NCBI GenBank assembly: GCA_025963635.1
Contig: JAOQAK010000007.1
Location: 1-64,000 of the forward strand
Direction: 5' to 3'
Length of the DNA stretch: 64,000 bases
Origin: Ferruginibacter sp.
Lineage (GTDB): Bacteria > Bacteroidota > Bacteroidia > Chitinophagales > Chitinophagaceae
Within the stretch, counting starts at the first letter, position 1. Each line of letters begins with the position of its first letter. The position numbers and the translations under genes are program-made. Below the pieces are notes generated by a model. It worked only from the letters and a program-made list of their open reading frames with translations. It made no database searches and was not told the origin of the DNA. This document shows positions 8,344-17,610 of the stretch, piece by piece.

Positions 8344-9621
8344 ATGGCGGAAAAATCTAATTCCCATTTATTATTACGGATCAAGGAACTTGAAAGCCAG
8401 CTTGAAGAATCAAACCAGCTGATCGATGCGATCAAAGCCGGGGAAGTGGATGCTTTTGCCATCAGTAAAGAAAATGAATCGCAGATTTATACACTCCAGA
8501 GCGGTGATTACGCTTACCGGGTTTTGATCGAAGAAATTGGCGAAGCGGCAATTAACGTAACGGAAGATGGCTTAATCGTTTATACCAATCCATATTTTTA
8601 TAACCTGCTCCGGTTACCTTACGAAAAGGTAATAGGAGCCACTATTTTCGATTTTATTGATGCGGGCTCCATGCATGATTTTAGCCGCCTTTTTAAGGAA
8701 TCACTCGCGGGGAAAAGCAAAGGAGAGATTAATTTATCAGTGCACAATTCTTTTATTCCCGTCTATATTTCGTTAACCTCGCTGCAGCCCAAGCTCGCTA
8801 CCGTTGGGATTATCATAACCGACCTCAGCGGAAAGAAGAAAAATGAAGGGATCATCATGGAATACCAAAAAGACCTGGAGAATAAAAACCGGGAGCTCAT
8901 TAAAAGCAATGCAGAACTCGCATCCTTTGCTTACATCGCTTCGCACGACCTGCAGGAACCTTTGAGGAAAATTCAAACCTTTGCCACGAGGATTATGGAA
9001 AAGGAACGGAATAGCTTATCAGAAAATGGTAAAGATTATTTCGGGAGAATGCAGGTTGCCGCTAAACGAATGCAAACTTTGATAGAAGATTTGCTTACTT
9101 ATTCCCGTACCAACACGATTGAGCGAAAATTTGAAAACGCCCACCTAAATAAAATCGTTGAAGAAGTTAAAGCAGATTTGCACGAAGAACTGCTTGAGAA
9201 ACAGGCAACCCTGGATGCCACCGACATGTGTGCTGCCCAAATCATCCCTTTCCAGTTTCGCCAGTTGTTTTATAATCTTATCAGTAACTCACTCAAATTT
9301 TCGAATCCTTCACACTCGCCTGCTATAAAAATTAAAAGTGAAATTGCTACCGGCAAACAGCTTAATAATAATAAGCTTTCCGGCGAAACAAATTATTGCC
9401 ACATTAGTATTTCGGACAATGGCATTGGCTTTGAACAACAATACAATGAAAAAATATTTGAAGTCTTCCAACGTTTACATGGACGATCGCAGTATAATGG
9501 AACCGGGATCGGGCTTTCCATCGTAAAAAAGATTGTAGAAAACCACGACGGAATTATCACGGCCAGGGCGGAAATAAACAAAGGGGCTACCTTCGACATC
9601 TACATTCCTGCAATCCATTGA
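8344..9621 (+). CDS. Soluble PAS-domain sensor histidine kinase of the Kai operon
   Basis: The 425-residue protein has no membrane helices. It contains an N-terminal coiled coil (about 8-35) with the IKAGEVDAF motif, a PAS domain (about 58-165), a second short coiled coil, a HisKA dimerisation helix with phospho-acceptor His201 in SHDLQEPLRK, and a HATPase_c domain with an N box (NLISNSLKF), DNGIGF and GTGIGLSI. It should autophosphorylate in the cytoplasm, but no response regulator is encoded next to it. The 3-bp gap to the upstream kaiB-like gene indicates cotranscription. It is the probable output or input kinase of the KaiC/KaiB module. Confidence 0.92.
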   Translation: MAEKSNSHLLLRIKELESQLEESNQLIDAIKAGEVDAFAISKENESQIYTLQSGDYAYRVLIEEIGEAAINVTEDGLIVYTNPYFYNLLRLPYEKVIGATIFDFIDAGSMHDFSRLFKESLAGKSKGEINLSVHNSFIPVYISLTSLQPKLATVGIIITDLSGKKKNEGIIMEYQKDLENKNRELIKSNAELASFAYIASHDLQEPLRKIQTFATRIMEKERNSLSENGKDYFGRMQVAAKRMQTLIEDLLTYSRTNTIERKFENAHLNKIVEEVKADLHEELLEKQATLDATDMCAAQIIPFQFRQLFYNLISNSLKFSNPSHSPAIKIKSEIATGKQLNNNKLSGETNYCHISISDNGIGFEQQYNEKIFEVFQRLHGRSQYNGTGIGLSIVKKIVENHDGIITARAEINKGATFDIYIPAIH

Positions 9622-10115
9622 TGGTTAATTATCGTATTTGTTTCATTTATCTCATTTGCTATTTCGGAAATAATTTAGATATACTTGTCGGAACCCAAAA
9701 AGAAAATGATTTTTTATTTGGAATATTAAAGTTTTATTCGATATTTGGTTATCCATATGATCCTAAAACACGCAACCCAATATCTGTTATTCCGGCTTAA
9801 TCCCTGGCCATAAAAATGCCAGTAGCCTTAAGCGACAACTATTATCCTCTGGCAGCTTTTTGCAGTTCGAGTTTATAATGTTCCACAAAGCTTACCCTAA
9901 AAAACAAACATTACAATTACATCCTGGTGGTCTTCCGGATTTTGATATCTAAGAAGCAAGTGGCATCGTTGCGTAGTTAATAAAAATTATCGCCCGTTAA
10001 AAAATAACCGGGTACCAAAACTGAGTACAAATGTCTCTTTATCGATAAAGTTTTCACCCTTTGAATAATGGTTAAAATATATCCCATTGATGGATGGACA
10101 CAAAACAAATTAAGT
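9622..10115. other. Intergenic region without a recognised gene
   Basis: An AT-rich stretch of about 490 bp lies between the Kai operon and the glycosyltransferase. An open frame of 60 codons (from 9618) lacks protein-like composition. A weak hairpin (CTGGC/GCCAG near 9805-9823) is the only structure noted. No tRNA or clear promoter was seen. Confidence 0.4.
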
Positions 10116-11000
10116 ATGAAAGTAACCATTATTACCGTAGCATTTAATTCAGCCGCTTACCTTGAGGACTGTATACAGTCAGTTATCGGGCAACGCTATC
10201 ACGATATAGAGCATATTATAGTTGATGGCGGATCTACTGATGGTACACTCGATATTATCAATCAATACGAGGGAAATATTGCCCGCTGGATAAGCGAGAA
10301 AGATTCAGGTATGTACGACGCAATTAACAAAGGAATGAAGATGGCAACGGGGGATGTGATTGGGATATTGAACAGCGACGATATGCTTGCCACCTGCGAT
10401 GTAATATCATCCATTGTTAACAGTTTTAACAGGTATAAGGTAGGGGCTGTGTATGGAGATATCATTTATGTTCACCCGGTGAATACAGCAACTATTCACC
10501 GCGTTTGGAAGGGTGATGAATACAACCGTCAGAAATTTGAATATGGATGGATGCCGGCACATCCCTCATTTTATATCCGTAAAAGCTTAATAGAAAAATG
10601 TGGTTATTATGAAACACATTTTTTTACAGCTGCTGACTACGAGTTTATGACGCGATACCTGTATTACCATCGGGTAGCAGCGGTTTACCTGCCCAAGCTT
10701 ATTGTTAAAATGCGGGTAGGAGGGATGAGTAATAAGAGCATTGCCCGCCGGCTACGGGCCAATAGAAGGGATTACCTTGCAATGAAAAAGAATGCTATTC
10801 CTTATGCTTTAATTGTTTCCATTTTAAAACCGCTCAGAAAATTATTGCAGTACAGAACCAAAGCCATTCACTCATTTTCATTTAAATTCAACAAGCCTGT
10901 AAAGCAGCCGCTATTCACCCCTGTTAACCCGGTGACGCATAGATCCATTGGGAAATATGATAGTGCGAATTTAGAGCCCGGCATGAAGACAGCAGGGTAA
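10116..11000 (+). CDS. Family 2 glycosyltransferase
   Basis: ATG 10116 gives MKVTIITVAFNS, the normal start of a GT-A fold enzyme; a longer ATG start at 10068 adds 16 residues of no known function. The nucleotide-sugar site is visible as IIVDGGSTDGT, then SDDM (the DxD metal motif) about 90 residues in, and a later PAHPSFY/AADYEFM block typical of GT2 enzymes similar to colanic-acid-type transferases. The final 60 residues are basic and without family signature. It is a single gene, not part of a visible polysaccharide cluster, so neither donor nor acceptor can be assigned. It probably acts at the inner face of the membrane. Confidence 0.88.
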   Translation: MKVTIITVAFNSAAYLEDCIQSVIGQRYHDIEHIIVDGGSTDGTLDIINQYEGNIARWISEKDSGMYDAINKGMKMATGDVIGILNSDDMLATCDVISSIVNSFNRYKVGAVYGDIIYVHPVNTATIHRVWKGDEYNRQKFEYGWMPAHPSFYIRKSLIEKCGYYETHFFTAADYEFMTRYLYYHRVAAVYLPKLIVKMRVGGMSNKSIARRLRANRRDYLAMKKNAIPYALIVSILKPLRKLLQYRTKAIHSFSFKFNKPVKQPLFTPVNPVTHRSIGKYDSANLEPGMKTAG

Positions 11001-11049
11001 ATTACCGGTGGGATGTGAGCCTATATGGTAGGTGATTGCCTGTAATTTG

Positions 11050-12108
11050 CTAATAAGGTAAGCTTCGCAGGTTATTCATACTAATGGGCAAAATTTTTCC
11101 TTTGTTGATATCAATTAACCCTTCGGCTTTAAAATCTCCAATCGTTCTGTTAAGTGATTCTGTTGCCGTTCCAATGTATTGTGCAATCTCTTCCCTCGAG
11201 ATCTCCAATGGTTTGGTAGGATCGGTTATCTGGAATTTGTCTACGATTTCAACGAGCGCTTTGGCCACCCGTTTCCTTAGCGAGCTATACGCCAGGTTTA
11301 ATAAGCGCTCTTCTTTTTCTTTTACATTTTTTGTAATGATGTGTATAAACTTGGCGGCGATGATAATATCACTATGGATCATCTTTACGAAATCATCTTT
11401 TGGTATCTGCACAATCTCAGAATGCTCCATCACAATTGCTCTTTCATCATAAATGCTATCTTCAATCAGTGCGGTATACCCTATAAAGTCACCATCACTA
11501 TAAAGGTTGGTAATATACTCTTTACCGTCTTCATGGTTTTTAAAGCATTTTACCTTGCCTTTTACGAGGTAATATAAAAATCTCGGGCGCTTTCCCTCCT
11601 GGTACAGAACGATCTTTTTATCATAACTGTTTAACTCGTATTCCTCAGATAGTTGCTCTACTTTACCTAACCCGTTCACATCTTTTATAAATTGCGCCAG
11701 TCCCGTAATATTAGAAGGATATTTATGTTCGAGTACCTCAACTTTCTTGAGTCTTACTTCTACAGCGCTTAACAATTCGCTGTCATCAAATGGCTTGGTG
11801 ATATAATCATCGGCGCCCATTTCCATTCCTTTTCTAAAGTCGCCTCTTTCTGTTTTTGCTGTAAGAAAAATAAAGGGAACACTTGCGGTATCGGGATTTT
11901 TTCTTAACAGGTGAAGTACTCCGTAGCCATCCAGTTCGGGCATCATGATATCGCAAACAATTAAATCCGGATTTTGCTTCAAAGCAAGCTCCACACCCTC
12001 CCTGCCATTTTTAGCAGTTATCACCTTAAACCCTGATAGTTCCAGGATTTCAGCGGTGTTTTCTCTTATGTCAGTATTATCTTCAATTACGAGAATGATC
12101 TTGCTCAT
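11050..12108 (-). CDS. Response regulator fused to Crp-type sensor and DNA-binding domains
   Basis: Three modules lie in order: a receiver domain (1-120) with acidic pocket E9/D10 and phospho-acceptor Asp53 in CDIMMPELDG, a cyclic-nucleotide-binding-like beta-barrel (about 150-260) and a Crp-type winged HTH (about 275-345) with EEIAQYIGTATESLNRT. The recognition helix has ESLNR where FNR has ETISR. The gene overlaps the upstream kinase gene by 26 bp, so the two form a translationally coupled pair. This lets a phosphorelay signal control a Crp-like regulator directly. The effector of the barrel is unknown. It is a second candidate, besides the Crp/Fnr protein at 19416, for binding the FNR-like sites in the YceI region. 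Confidence 0.93.
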   Translation of the reverse strand: MSKIILVIEDNTDIRENTAEILELSGFKVITAKNGREGVELALKQNPDLIVCDIMMPELDGYGVLHLLRKNPDTASVPFIFLTAKTERGDFRKGMEMGADDYITKPFDDSELLSAVEVRLKKVEVLEHKYPSNITGLAQFIKDVNGLGKVEQLSEEYELNSYDKKIVLYQEGKRPRFLYYLVKGKVKCFKNHEDGKEYITNLYSDGDFIGYTALIEDSIYDERAIVMEHSEIVQIPKDDFVKMIHSDIIIAAKFIHIITKNVKEKEERLLNLAYSSLRKRVAKALVEIVDKFQITDPTKPLEISREEIAQYIGTATESLNRTIGDFKAEGLIDINKGKILPISMNNLRSLPY

Positions 12109-13684
12109 ATATCTTTAAGTTTGTAGGGATCGTGATTGTAAAGGTAGTGCCTTCGTTTATTTTGCTCTCAAGGGTAATTGAACCTACCATTAAATCTAAA
12201 TAACGTTTAACAATATGCAAGCCAAGGCCGCTTCCCTGTATGTTTACAACATTGGCGCCGCGGAAAAAACTGGAAAATAAATGTTCCTGGTCCTCTTTGG
12301 AAATACCCAGGCCCTGGTCTGCTACTTTAATGGTTGCATTACCATTCAGTACGCTGCTTTCTATGATGATGTTTGTATTGGGTTCGGAAAATTTTATTGC
12401 ATTCGATATTAAATTGAGCAATACATTTTTTAAAAGCATCTTATCAGAGTAAATCGCAAATTCACCCTTATGGTTATAGATAATCGTTTGCCCCTCTTTT
12501 AATAAACCTTTAATATCTTCTGTAGTTTCTTCGATAAATGAATTCAATTCAAACGGCGAACTCACCGAAACAACTTTCCCCTCATCCAATTTGCCCAAAG
12601 ATAAAAAATCTTCCAGTATGTCATTTAAATGCTTTACAGCTCCCTTTATGCGTTCAATATGCTTGCTACGCTGCGGCTGATCGGCTTCGTGGGTATATTT
12701 GGTTAGCAGTGAAGCCGATGAAAGCACAGTACTCAATGGCGTTCTGAACTCGTGTGAAGCCATCGAAACAAAGCGACTTTTTATTTCACTTAATTCCCGC
12801 TCCTTATCAAGCGCTTCGCTCAGTTCCTGCTGTGATTGCTCTAATTTTTGGAGGGCTTCTTTTAATATCAATGTCCGCTCTTCCACTTTCATCTCCAGTT
12901 CAGCATTCAGGTTCCTAATTTCATTGCTCACTTTTTCCAGCTGTTGCTGTTGAAGACGCATACTTTCTTCAATTTGCTTGCGATGGGTAATATCTACTAT
13001 AAAAGCGATTACATAGCGCGAGTTCCCTTTATAATAATAGCTGAGGCTTACTTCTACGGGGAAATTATTGCCAGATTTTTTTTGGGCGTACAGGTCCCGC
13101 CCTGATCCCATTGAGCGGTGCTGGGGCATTTTATTAAACTCATCACGAAGCACCACATGTTTATTTCGAACGCTCTGCGGCAGCAGCATCTCAATTGGCT
13201 TGTCGATCATTTCTCCTGCCTGGTAGCCAAACATTTTTTCTGCAGCGCCATTGGCTAAAATGATGTTGCTGTCCTGATCGGTAAGCACAATGCCTTCGGT
13301 AGCATTTTCAAACAGGGCGGTCATATGTGTTTTTTCGAAGTTCAGTTGGCTGTTCAGCCGCTTCAGATAGAACACAATAAGCGTGGTAAGCAGGATGAGG
13401 AAAATAATGAAGAGATGTTGAGTGATGTTTTTACCGCTATGCCAATAGGTTAAGGCGGATATAACGATGCTTACCGCGGAAGCAATCAGTGTAGACTTTG
13501 TTTCTTCCTCAAAAACAGAAAGAAAGATAATAATTATCAAGCCGGCTAAGGTAATCGGCGAGGCAGGCATCGCATAAGAGAACGCCAATGTAGCCACGAA
13601 AGCAATAACGGCCAAAAACGAGGCCTGCTTACTGGTAAGGTGTGGAACAATGCTGAGAGAAAAGCGATTTTTAAAGGATGTCAA
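12083..13684 (-). CDS. Membrane PAS sensor histidine kinase
   Basis: The 533-residue protein has four hydrophobic helices in the first 110 residues, with little periplasmic loop. A PAS domain with a PAC motif follows (about 115-235, ILANGAAEKMFGY), then a long coiled coil (240-300). The HisKA helix has His311 in SHEFRTPLS, and the HATPase_c domain shows NLISNAIKFS, DQGLGI and GSGLGLHI. The start is TTG at 13684: a stop codon lies upstream in frame with no ATG between, and the first internal ATG would remove the first membrane helix. The PAS resembles FixL-type oxygen or redox PAS domains in its HRSMGSGRDL region, but haem binding cannot be judged. It is the likely partner of the overlapping response regulator. 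Confidence 0.92.
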   Translation of the reverse strand: MTSFKNRFSLSIVPHLTSKQASFLAVIAFVATLAFSYAMPASPITLAGLIIIIFLSVFEEETKSTLIASAVSIVISALTYWHSGKNITQHLFIIFLILLTTLIVFYLKRLNSQLNFEKTHMTALFENATEGIVLTDQDSNIILANGAAEKMFGYQAGEMIDKPIEMLLPQSVRNKHVVLRDEFNKMPQHRSMGSGRDLYAQKKSGNNFPVEVSLSYYYKGNSRYVIAFIVDITHRKQIEESMRLQQQQLEKVSNEIRNLNAELEMKVEERTLILKEALQKLEQSQQELSEALDKERELSEIKSRFVSMASHEFRTPLSTVLSSASLLTKYTHEADQPQRSKHIERIKGAVKHLNDILEDFLSLGKLDEGKVVSVSSPFELNSFIEETTEDIKGLLKEGQTIIYNHKGEFAIYSDKMLLKNVLLNLISNAIKFSEPNTNIIIESSVLNGNATIKVADQGLGISKEDQEHLFSSFFRGANVVNIQGSGLGLHIVKRYLDLMVGSITLESKINEGTTFTITIPTNLKIYEQDHSRN

Positions 13685-13803
13685 AACAAAATATTTGTGG
13701 CCTCTGTGTTCTGTTAGCTATATAGAATTAAGGCCTAATGATTTGGAAATGGATCAACAAGTATAAGCGCTTGAGCAACGCCGTGATGGAATTGGGAACG
13801 CCA

Positions 13804-14436
13804 TTACTCCACCGGGTTAAGCAGCAGATTAAAATCTACATTAAACTTATCATTTACTTTTACCATCCCCATAAACTTTTTGGGTGGAGTTAACTTGAAA
13901 TCAGAAAAGCTGAATGCCCGTTTACCGTTTAATCGAATAGAGGATGCTCCTGTTTTTATAAAAGAGTAGCAAACTTCAAATTTCCGGCGGCTGCCTGCAA
14001 GTTCAACCTCTACCCATCCCTTCAAAAAATCTTTGTTATTTTGGATCAAAGGCGCACGTTCAAGTGAAAGGAACCGGATTACCAGTTTTGGATATTCATT
14101 TGCCTTCAATGTTTTGCGGAGATCGCCGGTAAGCATTTTGTTATGGCAATCGAACTTCAGTATATCTACCTGTAACGCGCCGTTCAGGGTAACCATTTTG
14201 TTGGCTGCACTTTCTTCAGAGCAAAAGATGGTATCCTGCTGGTAATACCCGTTGATCTCGCAACCGAAATCATTAACATTGGTAGATCCCTGTATGCCGA
14301 TGGTGCTGGTTTTTTGAACTGCCCACTTGATGATTTTGGTTTTCTTTGGCCCATCACCAAGCAGAGAAGATTGTGGTGTGAAGGCAAATATTGGTAATAT
14401 CAGCAGCCACAAAAAATTTGAATGGGAACTAAGCAT
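13804..14436 (-). CDS. YceI-like secreted protein (divergent)
   Basis: This 210-residue protein has a signal peptide (hydrophobic residues 6-20, FLWLLILPIFAF). The rest resembles the YceI lipocalin-like barrel: VDILKFDCHNKMLTGDLRKTL matches the segment where YceI proteins have the 'hgaMdknt' region, and a final VNDKFNVDFNLLL strand closes the fold. YceI relatives bind polyisoprenoid-type ligands in the periplasm; the ligand here is unknown. It has its own FNR-like operator and TAGCTTTG promoter box upstream, with the same geometry as the YceI gene at 16212. It is more divergent than the other three copies in this region. Confidence 0.75.
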   Translation of the reverse strand: MLSSHSNFLWLLILPIFAFTPQSSLLGDGPKKTKIIKWAVQKTSTIGIQGSTNVNDFGCEINGYYQQDTIFCSEESAANKMVTLNGALQVDILKFDCHNKMLTGDLRKTLKANEYPKLVIRFLSLERAPLIQNNKDFLKGWVEVELAGSRRKFEVCYSFIKTGASSIRLNGKRAFSFSDFKLTPPKKFMGMVKVNDKFNVDFNLLLNPVE

Positions 14437-14485
14437 AATCTGTAATTTAATCGTGAATGTATGTTCGGTGCGTCATAATGATATC

Positions 14486-14551
14486 CAAAGCTATCTCAGT
14501 TTTTCACCTTTTCTTATGATGCGGGTTGAACCTGTGAATGATTGTTGTCAT
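14486..14551 (-). promoter_or_regulatory. FNR-like operator plus TAnnTTTG box for the YceI gene at 13804
   Basis: Read on the minus strand, ATGACAACAATCAT (14551-14538) fits TGAC-N4-ATCA. The -7 box TAGCTTTG ends at 14486, 52 bp past the operator, and the start codon follows 50 bp later. The same box and spacing recur at 16859-16924. Confidence 0.65.
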
Positions 14552-14686
14552 ATGTGAATTGGGCTGTTGCGGGTCAACTTCAAACTGGCCTTACCAGGAT
14601 ACCAGCTATGTCGCTATCCTGATATCGGCTCGTGGCTTTAGCGGAATACATCGTCAAACAAACTATATATAAGCAGCAAATAAAAA

Positions 14687-14711
14687 TCCCGGTAACGCTT
14701 TGTTACCGGGA
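14687..14711 (-). terminator. Rho-independent terminator of the outer-membrane protein gene
   Basis: A perfect 10-bp stem (TCCCGGTAAC/GTTACCGGGA) with a 5-nt loop is followed on the minus strand by TTTTTATTT. It lies 70 bp after the stop codon of the 14781 gene. Confidence 0.9.
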
Positions 14712-14780
14712 CTTCTATTATAAAATAGTTGGATTTAAATCTGTACTTATTGTACTTTTTGGTTTTTCAAAGGATTGAGT

Positions 14781-16151
14781 TTAGAAACCTACAACTGCTT
14801 CAACAACGATACCGTTGAATTTACCACCACTCAGGTAGTTAGCAGTTGGATAATCTTTGTATTTCTGAATTACATACTCAGCTTTCATTTCAACGTTCCT
14901 GGTAACAAACCAGCCTGCTGCTAAAGCGGTACGGTTTACTTTGATATCGCCTGTGTAAGTGATGGCAGTAGTGTTAGCCAATCTTGCAGCAACAGTGTTG
15001 TAACGTGCTCCGATGAACAAATTTTCTGCAGGACCGAACCTGTAAACTGCTTCTGCTGACAGTTGAGTCATTTTCCTGTCTGCTGTTTCGTTCTTTGTTC
15101 TGCCTTTTGCAGTTTCAAGTGTACCGAATAATTCTAAACCTTTCACTTTCAGGAAACCATTGAACATAAAGGCGTTGATTTTCTTAGAGAATCCTGGATT
15201 AAGACGGCCAGAGAAAGCAGCTGCTGTTGTGGCTGGAAGCGCTGCACCGGCTGGAGCACTTTCCATAACATTCTGGTAGTTTGAACCTGTACGGTCTCCA
15301 CCATATAAAGTAAGTCCGCTACCTGCATTGCTGCTATTGTGATAAAAACTTCCTGATACCCGAACCCTGATAGCATCACCAATTGATTTATCAATTCCAC
15401 CTTTCAGGTAAATTGAAGGCGATCTGCTGGTATTTGCATCTGCTGCTGTTTTGTAAGTAGAATCAATAGAACCTTTGATCATACCGTTAGTTACTCCCAG
15501 CATTCCGAATAAACCATTTTTCTGCAGGTAAACTTCACCACCGATTTCGGTTGCAAAATCATCCACGATCAAATTGTCCATGAACGGATTGTACAATGTT
15601 TGACCACCATCTGAGCGACGGAAATGCGCATCACCGAAGTTAACTTCCATATGACCTACTTTGATAGTAGCGATTTCCATCAATTTTGTCCAGAATTCAC
15701 CTTTGAAGGGAAGTTTGTCAAATTGGATGTAACCACCTTTTACCCATGTTTCATTGTGGTGACGGGCAGACATGTAACTTGTAACATTCAAACGGATACC
15801 ATCAGCTAACTGGATGTCCATAAAAAGGTTGGCCTGGGCTGTCATAAAACCTGACTGCAGTGGGTACAACCTGTTAGTTGTTTTGTTATTTAATGCGGTA
15901 GTGTTTTCATGTTTAAGTGACTGCCACTGCTGTGTAAAACCGGCTCCGAAACGAACCCTTGCACCATCATATTGCAAAGTGTCGGGCGTTTTGGTAGTTT
16001 CAAACACATTTATGCCTCTTTGGTCGTAAGGTCTCCAGTAAGAAGGGCGGCCGTAGTATTCTTTGTCACTGCTTTGCGCAGAAGATACAAGGGGCATAGC
16101 GCCACAAACTATAATTATCAATAGTGTGGCATAAGAAAGGATCTTTTTCAT
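14781..16151 (-). CDS. Outer-membrane beta-barrel (porin-like) protein
   Basis: The 456-residue protein has a standard signal peptide ending SSAQS, then alternating amphipathic strands (for example VRFGAGFTQQWQ, IRLNVTSYMS and LELFGTLETAKG) and the terminal aromatic motif VVEAVVGF. The pattern is that of a 16- to 18-strand porin related to phosphate-selective or short-chain-solute porins; there is no TonB plug. It starts 60 bp after the YceI gene at 16212 with no terminator between, so both are probably transcribed from the FNR-like promoter at 16859-16924. A link between barrel and YceI protein, for example handling a lipophilic ligand, is inference. Confidence 0.8.
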   Translation of the reverse strand: MKKILSYATLLIIIVCGAMPLVSSAQSSDKEYYGRPSYWRPYDQRGINVFETTKTPDTLQYDGARVRFGAGFTQQWQSLKHENTTALNNKTTNRLYPLQSGFMTAQANLFMDIQLADGIRLNVTSYMSARHHNETWVKGGYIQFDKLPFKGEFWTKLMEIATIKVGHMEVNFGDAHFRRSDGGQTLYNPFMDNLIVDDFATEIGGEVYLQKNGLFGMLGVTNGMIKGSIDSTYKTAADANTSRSPSIYLKGGIDKSIGDAIRVRVSGSFYHNSSNAGSGLTLYGGDRTGSNYQNVMESAPAGAALPATTAAAFSGRLNPGFSKKINAFMFNGFLKVKGLELFGTLETAKGRTKNETADRKMTQLSAEAVYRFGPAENLFIGARYNTVAARLANTTAITYTGDIKVNRTALAAGWFVTRNVEMKAEYVIQKYKDYPTANYLSGGKFNGIVVEAVVGF

Positions 16152-16211
16152 TGTTGTTTTTTTAAATTTTTTAAGTAATTGGTATTGGTTGTTATTTACT
16201 TTAAAGCTGGT

Positions 16212-16805
16212 TTAACTCTTTATAGTAAGGTTGTAAGTGATTGCAACGTCATCGCCGGTTTTGATAGCACCCATCATTACAGTGGGTGGTTTAACACCAT
16301 ATTGAGTCATTTTGAACTTTTTTGTTCCTGAGCAGGTGAAGCTCTTGTCGGCCGGGTTATATTTAAGGGTAACTACCAGGTCGGTAAGTATTGTATTGCC
16401 TGATATGGTTAATTTACCCATTCCCTTTAGCAGGTAAGTGTTAGATCCTGTATTGGTTACATTACCTGATGTGAGTACAAAACTGATATTCGGATTCTTT
16501 TTGGTATCAAGCGCTTTGTAGGTGTTTTTATCCATTGCTCCGTGACCGCTTTTTAAGCTTTCTGCAGGGAAATTGAAACTCAGTCCTGAAAAAATGACCT
16601 TGTCTTTTGCAACTGCAATGGTTGCGTCAAACTGTCCTTTGTCTGATTTCATTTCCCAATCATGCAGGGAAGAGGTTCCGGTAAGTAGTACATCTACTTT
16701 TTGTGCGTGGTAGGTTGCCTGGGCAAAACTGTTGGTTAAACCACTAAAGAAGAAGGCTAAAACGAGGGAGCAAATTGCGATCATATTTACTTTTGACTTT
16801 TTCAT
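16212..16805 (-). CDS. YceI family periplasmic protein
   Basis: ATG 16805 (MKKSKVNMIAI) gives 197 residues with a signal peptide that ends at SFAQA; the longer frame to 16844 is not needed. The YceI fold is clear: TSSLHDWEMKSDKGQF at the start, SLKSGHGAMDKNTYKALDTKKNPNI in the middle and MMGAIKTGDDVAITYNLTI at the end. This subgroup (sometimes annotated as lipid-binding) is common in Bacteroidota. It is the first gene of a probable two-gene unit with the outer-membrane barrel at 14781. Its promoter carries an FNR-like site. Confidence 0.9.
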   Translation of the reverse strand: MKKSKVNMIAICSLVLAFFFSGLTNSFAQATYHAQKVDVLLTGTSSLHDWEMKSDKGQFDATIAVAKDKVIFSGLSFNFPAESLKSGHGAMDKNTYKALDTKKNPNISFVLTSGNVTNTGSNTYLLKGMGKLTISGNTILTDLVVTLKYNPADKSFTCSGTKKFKMTQYGVKPPTVMMGAIKTGDDVAITYNLTIKS

Positions 16806-16858
16806 AAGTTTTATTTTGTTTGTAATTGATACTTTCTTTAACATTTAATTTTCTTACA

Positions 16859-16924
16859 CAAAGCTATTCCTGCAACAGAATGTTTATGATGAGACAAGTC
16901 AAGCACGAAAATGATTATTATCAT
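16859..16924 (-). promoter_or_regulatory. FNR-like operator plus TAnnTTTG box for the YceI gene at 16212
   Basis: ATGATTATTATCAT (16911-16924, a near-perfect palindrome) fits TGAT-N4-ATCA. On the minus strand the -7 box TAGCTTTG ends at 16859, exactly 52 bp from the operator, and the ATG is 54 bp further on. No -33 TTG element is present, as expected for an activated promoter. Confidence 0.7.
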
Positions 16925-17610
16925 GTTTTAATGTTTAAACGCTTTCAAGCGGAGGTAGATTTTATAGGAGCGATAATACACTTTTCGGAGAGGGAATATT
17001 GCACCGAACGTGGTGCCAGCAAGCATTGTAGCTTTCATCAGCTAAAGTTCACTGTTTACACATTTAACAGATACCGGTTGCAACACCGATTATAAAACGA
17101 ATGAGTGTAGGAAAGTATCTACACCGGGCGGAGTTATTCATGCTAAGATTAGGAGGGGTAATGGGAAACTTAAACCTTATGATTTATTTGATAATACACT
17201 TCATTTCATCCGGGTCGCGGAGGCGTTCTACAATAGATTGCTTTAAAGTTGGCACAGCAGTTTAAGTGACCAGTGTGTAATATGGGAATTAAAATAAATG
17301 CTCTTAAGTTCAAGGTTAATAACTGTGATGGTTTTAGGGAACGGGTACTGGTAATTTATCCCGACAAACTGTAACAAAATAGTGTTATACGGAATTTCCT
17401 GAGTCCATTGTATTCTTTCTCCTGCATTCGTCGATTCTCAGGATATTTTTTTCCTGCCACCTTCCCGTAATAAGGCTAAATTTTTAATGATCCGTTCGCA
17501 ATGTAAGATGAAAAAAATTTGTAGAAGCGGACTGCCGGTGGCAGCGTGTTTTAAGTGAGTTGGAGATTGATGCAGTTCTGCTGAGTAGAATCACAACAAA
17601 CCTGCAACGG
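16925..17610. other. Long intergenic region without a recognised gene
   Basis: About 690 bp lie between the operator of the 16212 gene and the end of the hemN-like gene. Open frames here (for example on the plus strand from 16826) have no protein-like composition. A short CTGCC/GGCAG hairpin near 17532-17545, followed on the minus strand by a T-rich run, could end the hemN-like transcript. Nothing else was recognised. Confidence 0.4.

Larger units (their letters stand above)
14437..14780. other. Intergenic region: promoter of the 13804 gene and terminator of the 14781 gene
   Basis: It holds the operator and promoter described at 14486-14551 and the terminator at 14687-14711. Nothing else was recognised between 14552 and 14686. 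Confidence 0.6.

Noticed and set aside
9618..9800. 60-codon ORF after the Kai-operon kinase
   Set aside because: No ribosome binding site, odd composition and overlap with the kinase stop codon.
16826..17095. 89-codon plus-strand ORF
   Set aside because: It runs across the FNR-like operator and promoter of the minus-strand YceI gene and lacks protein-like composition.
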